Shown here one piece after another: positions 58,604-64,000 of a stretch of 64,000 nucleotides of DNA. How positions within the stretch are numbered: the first letter of the stretch is position 1; each line of letters starts with the position of its first letter. The stretch spans positions 28,176,115-28,240,114 of the forward strand of contig NC_052018.1 of assembly GCF_015832195.1 (NCBI RefSeq), written 5' to 3'. The notes under the pieces were generated by a model. That model was not told the origin of the DNA. It did not search any database and saw only the letters and a program-made list of their open reading frames with translations. Origin of the DNA: Motacilla alba alba. Lineage: Eukaryota > Chordata > Aves > Passeriformes > Motacillidae. A program made the position numbers and the translations under genes.

Positions 58604-59697
58604 TGTGGTAGGTTGGCTTTGGCTGGACACAAGGTGCCCCCCAAAACCCACTCTATTGGTCCCATCTTCAGCTGCTCAGGGGAGAGAAAATAAAACGAAG
58701 GCTCATGGGTCAAGAAAAGTGCAGAGAGAGATCTCTCACCAGTTACTGTCACGGGCAAAACAGACTTGACTTGGGGAGTTAATTTACTTTATTGCCAAGC
58801 AAATCAGAGTAGGATAATAAGAAATAAAATAAAATGTTTTTTAAAAATTCTTCTTCTGACCCCTGCTTTGTTCCTGGGCTTCACTTCACTCACTAAATTC
58901 TCTATCTCCCTTGCCCCTGGCTGTGCAGTAAATGTGGGTTGCAGTCAGCTCACCACATGCTGTCTCTGCCACTTCTTTCTCTTCAGGGAGATGGGTCCTC
59001 ATACTCTTCCCTGACCAAGTGTGTCATCCCTCCCATGGCAGACAATTTTCCATGACTTCTTCTGAATCCTTGCCATAGACTTCAATTCTTCATGAACTGC
59101 TTTAGTGTGGATGCCTTCCATGGAGTCGCAAATCCTGCCAGCAAACATGCTCCAGTGCTCCTGTCTCCACAGGACCACAGGTCCAGCCAGGAGCCTGCTC
59201 TAGCATGGGCTTCCCACAGGGTCACAGCTTCCGTCCTTGAGCATCCACCTGCACTTTTGTGGAATTCTCCAGGGGCTGCAAGTGGATCTCTGCTGCCCTG
59301 TGGACCTTCCTTGACTGCAGGGTCAAAGCTGCCTCACCATGGTCTTCACCAGGCTGCAGAGGAATCTCTTCTCCAGTGCCTGGATCATGTCCACCCACAC
59401 TGACCCTCCCACATTCTGCACTGACCTTGCTGCCTGCAGAGTTGTTAATCTCAAAGTTCTCACTACTCTCTTCTGTGGCTGCAATGGGTTGCATGAAACA
59501 TTTTTTCCCCTTCTAAATTATGTTATCCCAGAGGCACTACCATCATCATTGGTGGGCTCATGATGCCTTGGCCAGAGTTGGGTCTGTAATTGGAGGCGCC
59601 TGGCATTGGATGTAGAGGAAACTTCTAGTAGTTTTTCTGAGAGTCCATCCCAGCATCCCCCTGAAACCAAAACTTTGCCACATCAACTTAATGCACA
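58604..59697 (-). mobile_element. Long passerine ERV LTR, minus (1094 bp, near full)
   Basis: The plus strand starts TGTGGTAGGTTGGCTTTGG and ends CATCAACTTAATGCACA. In minus orientation that is a TG...CA LTR with the start at 59697. A minus-strand AATAAA at 58788-58793 lies in the R region, followed on that strand by a U5 containing GTCAAGTCTGTTTTGCCC. The middle is GC-rich and built of related phrases (CTCCAGTGCTCC, GCCTGCTCTAGCATGGGC, AAGTGGATCTCTGCTGCCC), as in a U3 with internal tandem repeats. No retroviral interior adjoins either end, so it is a solo LTR. Open frames on both strands (59092-59494) are U3 sequence. I could not find a clean target-site duplication. Confidence 0.82.
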
Positions 59698-60899
59698 TAT
59701 CCCAGTGTTCCCAGGTAAAATAAAACAGTCCTTTCGACAGTACACACACACATATACACATTTATTTTTGGGTACTTGTGTTCACAAGCATGTTATTTTT
59801 CCATTGGCCTGCAAAAGAAAAAAAGGTCTTAACTCACTTAACAATTTTTTTCCTGTGATTTCATTCTTCAATATATTCAGTCTTTAAAACTTTTCTTATG
59901 TGTGGCATTTATCCAAATACTTTATGAAGCTACCCATCTAAATTTCCTTTACTTGGACTTTGATCTTTTATCTGTAGGCTGCTTTTTTTGCTGAAATTTC
60001 CTGATTGTCTGCTTTTGACTTAAATTATCTGACTTACATAAAAAAAGACTACAGGAAAAAAAAATCAGGAAATCTCTAGATATTTTGAGGACAATAGTGT
60101 GATGATCTCTTCAGGGAGAAATTAATCTTTGCTATCTTGTGACGCATTTTCACTGAAAGTATAGAGACTCCATACTGAGGTATTCCCCAGTAAGTACTGA
60201 AAAGAGAATAGAAATAATTTCAAAAAGTGAGAAAGAAGGAGTAAAAAATAAGCAGCTATGATTTGTAATGTGTCTTGTAATCATTGAAATATCCAAAACT
60301 AGAGACAACCATGAATAAACGATCAAGACTGGTCAGCGGTGTAAAGTAAGAGACTGTTTAGGAACACAGTGGTTCAAAGAGAATATATCATAAAGCAGTT
60401 CTGCTGAAATTGTTTTTAGGATTTTTGTGCCACATTTGTGCTCTATTTTTTACTGTAATACAGAACTGTTGATTTTCCATCCTAACTTCCACACCATTTT
60501 CCACATTGTCATCATTTCAGCCATTGTCATGACATTGAACCATACTGTGAACTGTCATGCTTTGTTCTTTCAGCAATAACAGTTTCAGAAAATATATGAA
60601 TTATGTTTCATTCAACTGACAGATAAAAAGTAAGGATTTCTTTCTTCTTTTAACAACTCTTAAATTATTCATAAAGTGGCCTTTACAATGGTAGCAAGGA
60701 GTCTTTTTTACTGCTGTTTATTTGGATAGAATACCTTCAATTTAAACTTAAGGGTAAAGACATTTTTGGGTTTTTTTGTAGCCTAGCAGTTACCAGAAAA
60801 GAAGTTACCATTCTTTTCTGAGCTATCAATAAAAAGTTCTTATGTTTTTAAAATTATTTTCTTTACCAGTAAGCCTAAAAATTAGCACTAATTCATAGC
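59698..60899. other. AT-rich spacer between two LTRs, no gene seen
   Basis: The 1.2 kb between two same-strand copies of the same LTR family shows no retroviral motif, no primer binding site next to the LTR and an AT-rich character. The two LTRs are therefore independent insertions rather than the ends of one provirus. Confidence 0.55.
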
Positions 60900-61537
60900 T
60901 GTAGTGGCTTCACCTTGGCAAGATGCCAGGTGCCCACCTAACTAATTGCTCTATCATTCACCCTCCTCAACATGATACAGAGAGAAAAAGTTTCTGGGTT
61001 GAGATAAGGACAGGGTGATCACACAGAAATTACAATCACAGGCCAAACAGATCCAGCCTGGGAAAAGTAATGTAATTTATTGCCAAATAAACAGAGTAGG
61101 ATGATGAGAAATAACAAATTCTCAAACCCCCAAATCTTTTCTCCCACCCTTCCCTTCTTCCTAAGATCATCTTCATTCCCATCTCTTCTGCTTCCTTCCA
61201 TTAAATGGTGGATGGGGAATGGGGAGTGCCATCTTCTCCCTTTCTTCATGACCTTGGTGTTTACAGAGTTGTTTCTCTCACATCTTCTCACTCCTGTCAC
61301 ACAGAAATTTTCAAATATGTAACAAAAAAAAAACCCAAAAAACCCCTATTTTTTAAATTTGTAATCAAAGAAGAGCAAACAGCTTTGCTGATTGTCTCAG
61401 CTTTGACCAAGAGCATGTCCATCCTGGAGCTGCCTGAATTTAGCTGTGCCTGGTAAGGTGACAGCTTCTGCAAATTTCTCACAAAAAACCCCTTCTCTGC
61501 CAATCCTTCCATCTCCTGCTACCAAATCCAAAATAAT
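60900..61537 (-). mobile_element. Same LTR family, minus, internally deleted (638 bp)
   Basis: The plus strand starts TGTAGTGGCTTCACCTTGG, then AGATGCCAGGTGCCCACC, GGGTTGAGATAAGGACAGGG, and a minus-strand AATAAA at 61076-61081. After GGATGGGGAATGGGGAGTGCC it jumps to the GACCTTGGTGTTTACAGAG block, omitting the repeat-rich centre present in the 58604 copy. It ends with GCTTTGACCAAGAGCATGTCC, GGTAAGGTGACAGCTTCTGC and CTGCTACCAAATCC, lacking the last 20 or so bases of the family. This is a solo LTR or a natural short variant. Confidence 0.8.
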
Positions 61538-64000
61538 AGTTCTGAATAAAACCTTCATAGAGTATTTTCTGATTTATGAGATAAATTCTCTAAATTTTAA
61601 ATTCTAACTCTCTCTGAGTCATTTTTCTTTACCTTGCTAAATAATTTTTAAAATATTAATTTCAAGAAAAGGTGCTAAAAATTGTACAGTGTGATTTTAC
61701 ATATTTCAAAATTAAAATTTGTGCAAGAAATAAGAATTCCACTTTCCTATCGTTTTTGCTTCTCACACTCTTGTTTTAAACTGTCAGTCCTTAGTGTATC
61801 TTTGTATGTCGATTTGCAGAAACAACTGTAAATGTGTAAAAAAAAAAGCCACAAAATGCTGTTAGGACACTTACATAATTTCCCAATTGTGTTGCAAAAT
61901 TTAAATAACTAATATTGCTTCATACCTACATATTTATATGAGGGACTGTTTGAACTGACTGTACTTAAAGTTTCAGATAAGAGAGACTAGATCTGTAACA
62001 TTTATTCTTTAAAATTTAAAGACCTCATGTTAGATACTGGACATTAACACAATGCTGTTGTCCACAGAATAGAGAAAAACAGTCACCTGCTCATCTACTG
62101 GGCTCACATCACCTGGCAGTCTTCATCTCTCATTCAAACACTAATTCCATTATTTTGACAATTTTTAGACATGAACTAATCAGATGATACAGTTTAGTGG
62201 AAGACAAAAAAAAAAAGGCTTCTTAAAGAAACTGTATCTTAAATGAGCTCTTATGTAATCTACAATAAGATTGCCTTGCTTACTGTATGTATTACAACAT
62301 TTCTTTTTTTTTCTGTCTAAGGATGGACTTCTTTTTTTTCTTTCTAAGGATTTGCAAGTTCTCCTGAAATGAAGGGAAAAGCAACTTCAACGGTCATTAA
62401 AACGGTTCCATAGGTGTTCCCATGCCAGGAAATCCAGTGGTTTCCACTGCTGTCCAAAAAGTAGATACTCTGTGAAAAACTCAGTGAATGCTATCAATGA
62501 AAAAGGCCGCCAATGACATAATCAAAGTATTATCATGTTAAAACTGTTTATCAGAAATAAATTTATATTTTTAACTGTAAAAGTTGGATCACTTAATCTA
62601 GATTTTCCCTGCTATTTATTTTTAATTGAAATAGTTCAATAAGATAATGAAAATTACTTAGAGGATCGATAAGGTTTGCATACTTCCTAGTCAGTTCTTC
62701 TGTCAATTTTTTTTTCTGCCAGTGTTTGCGAAAATCAGTTTCTAAAACTGATAAGGAGGTATCTAGTCTAAATTTTTCATTCATGTTCCACCTGCAGCTC
62801 ATGCACATGAATAAACAGACATCTGGCAGAACCTGTCCCTTTGTAAGATGGCAGAGCAAAGCCAGATGGACTTTTCTGTAGTTTGTACTACAAGACTTGC
62901 TTTTATATGGCCAGATTTGTGGAACATGACTACAGGGTTGAGGGTTTCATAATTTAAAAAAAAAAAAAGAAATAATCAGACTAGAAGCTGTTGGCCTTTG
63001 AAAACAACTTACAAAAAGTGTTTTATTAGAACTAACTGCACTGAATTGTTTAGATTGAACAGGACATTCATTTAGTAAAAAATTTCAAAGCCCCTCAATA
63101 CTTATTTTATGCCCAAATTGACCCATATCCACAGGTTCCATAAGCAGAATGGCATGATGAAATTTCTATCAGCAGAAATATCCTTCAGTTATGAAAACCT
63201 CCACACAAGATCTTTTCAACATGATTTTAAGATGTTATATAAAAATATGGTATCAAAGAGCACAACTGTCCAAGTATGATAATACAGAAAACATTTCTAA
63301 TGTGTTTACATAGACTAATTGTTATGAACAATTTTTTCTTTTTTTTCCAGAAAATTTATTTTATTTATGAAGGGCATTGGCTAACACTGAGAAATGTTAA
63401 TATTATAGTATATCTTCCCTAATATACATGCAGGAAAACCACGTAGCAAATCATTGCTTGAGCATTTGTGAGCAGTGATTTATATAACTAAAAAAAATTC
63501 ACTCTTCTGAGCAGTCACTTCACCAAGTATGAGTATATATATCTGATATATAGACTGATACCATGTCTTTAATTACTCAGTGGAAGACTTTTAACTTCAA
63601 ACAAAAGTTAGCTTTTGTTAACTTCTAGCTTCTGACTTGAAAGGTCAAAGTCAGGACTGCAGGGTAGAAAACAGTAACCAAATTTTTTTGCATTAGTGAG
63701 TCATAATAAAGTTGACATAAGAACAAAGCACATTTAAACTAGCTCTCCAAAAAAATAAACTCAAAAAAGGGGAATGAGCGAAACAGCTAAGAGAGAGAAT
63801 GAAACTGTAGAATAAAAATCAGGTTATAAGGAAGCATTTTCACAGCATTAGTTCATTGACTTGGTAAAATTGCTGTTTTATTATCTCTTGAAAAAATTAT
63901 GCTTATCAGAATTAGCTTTCCTGGAATCAATGCATTTACAGTACTATCAGCTCATTGAAAAATGACCAGCAAAGTCAATAACTCCCTTTGGTGTTCAAAT
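61538..64000. other. AT-rich spacer, no gene seen
   Basis: No recognisable exon, RNA gene or transposon. The 88-codon minus frame at 62593-62859 has a charged, helical-looking product but no domain I know. The window ends inside this spacer. Confidence 0.5.

Noticed and set aside
58604..61537. A provirus bounded by the two same-family LTRs
   Set aside because: The sequence between them is AT-rich with no primer binding site, polypurine tract or pol motif. The LTRs also differ strongly in length, so they are independent insertions.
1..64000. CRISPR arrays, prokaryotic operons, tRNA or rRNA genes
   Set aside because: No regularly spaced repeats with unique spacers, no tRNA-type TTCGA arms with matching acceptor stems and no rRNA landmarks were seen. 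The window is vertebrate nuclear DNA.

Overview
This is eukaryotic nuclear DNA, almost certainly from a bird and most likely a songbird (passerine). It is AT-rich, gene-poor and non-prokaryotic: there are no operons, no ribosome binding sites and no long open frames. The organism call rests on the repeats: many CR1 LINE copies with the avian 3' tail (ATTCTATG/GATTCTGTG-type repeats beside a GGTTGGA / CTTCCAAC block), and several LTR families whose ends (TGTGGTGGGTTGACC.../...GGTCAACCCACAACA-like) I recognise from passerine endogenous retroviruses. Family assignments come from recalled consensus sequences, not from a search.

Layout. 1-5.0 kb: unannotated AT-rich DNA with a perfect hairpin at 1.3 kb. 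5.0-6.1 kb: CA microsatellite, a GC-richer unidentified block, a diverged minus-strand LTR and a GTTT repeat; a pre-miRNA-sized hairpin lies at 6.32-6.40 kb. 7.1-17.2 kb: four CR1 fragments in AT-rich spacer. 17.2-23.6 kb: spacer with ACT and TA microsatellites. 23.6-32.3 kb: the densest repeat block, with a 698-bp LTR, a two-part CR1 (5' UTR/endonuclease part plus RT-end/3' part), a partial second copy of the LTR, two further CR1s, and an E-box-rich non-repetitive element at 31.0-31.24 kb. 32.3-37.3 kb: spacer with one enhancer-like stretch. 37.6-38.4 kb: two LTRs of opposite orientation, end to end. 38.4-43.2 kb: spacer with T/G-rich tracts and a 16-bp perfect inverted repeat. 43.2-47.2 kb: a CpG-dense patch, a long CR1, a small open frame with a dsRNA-binding-domain-like tail, and a truncated LTR. 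47.2-53 kb: spacer, a minus-strand open frame with a signal-peptide-like start and polyglutamine, and two CR1 tails. 53.0-54.4 kb: the 3' end of an ERVL-type provirus with its LTR. 55.4 kb: a 200-bp TTTTC pentanucleotide array. 58.6-61.5 kb: two minus-strand copies of one long LTR family. 61.5-64 kb: spacer.

I found no protein-coding gene I can defend. Most open frames are antisense or degenerate LINE/ERV sequence or low-complexity translation. The window could be intergenic or lie inside a large intron; nothing here decides between these. I found no convincing undescribed system. The best leads are the 6.3-kb hairpin, the two small open frames (45.7 and 47.7-48.0 kb), the CpG-dense patch at 43.2 kb and the structured pentanucleotide array.
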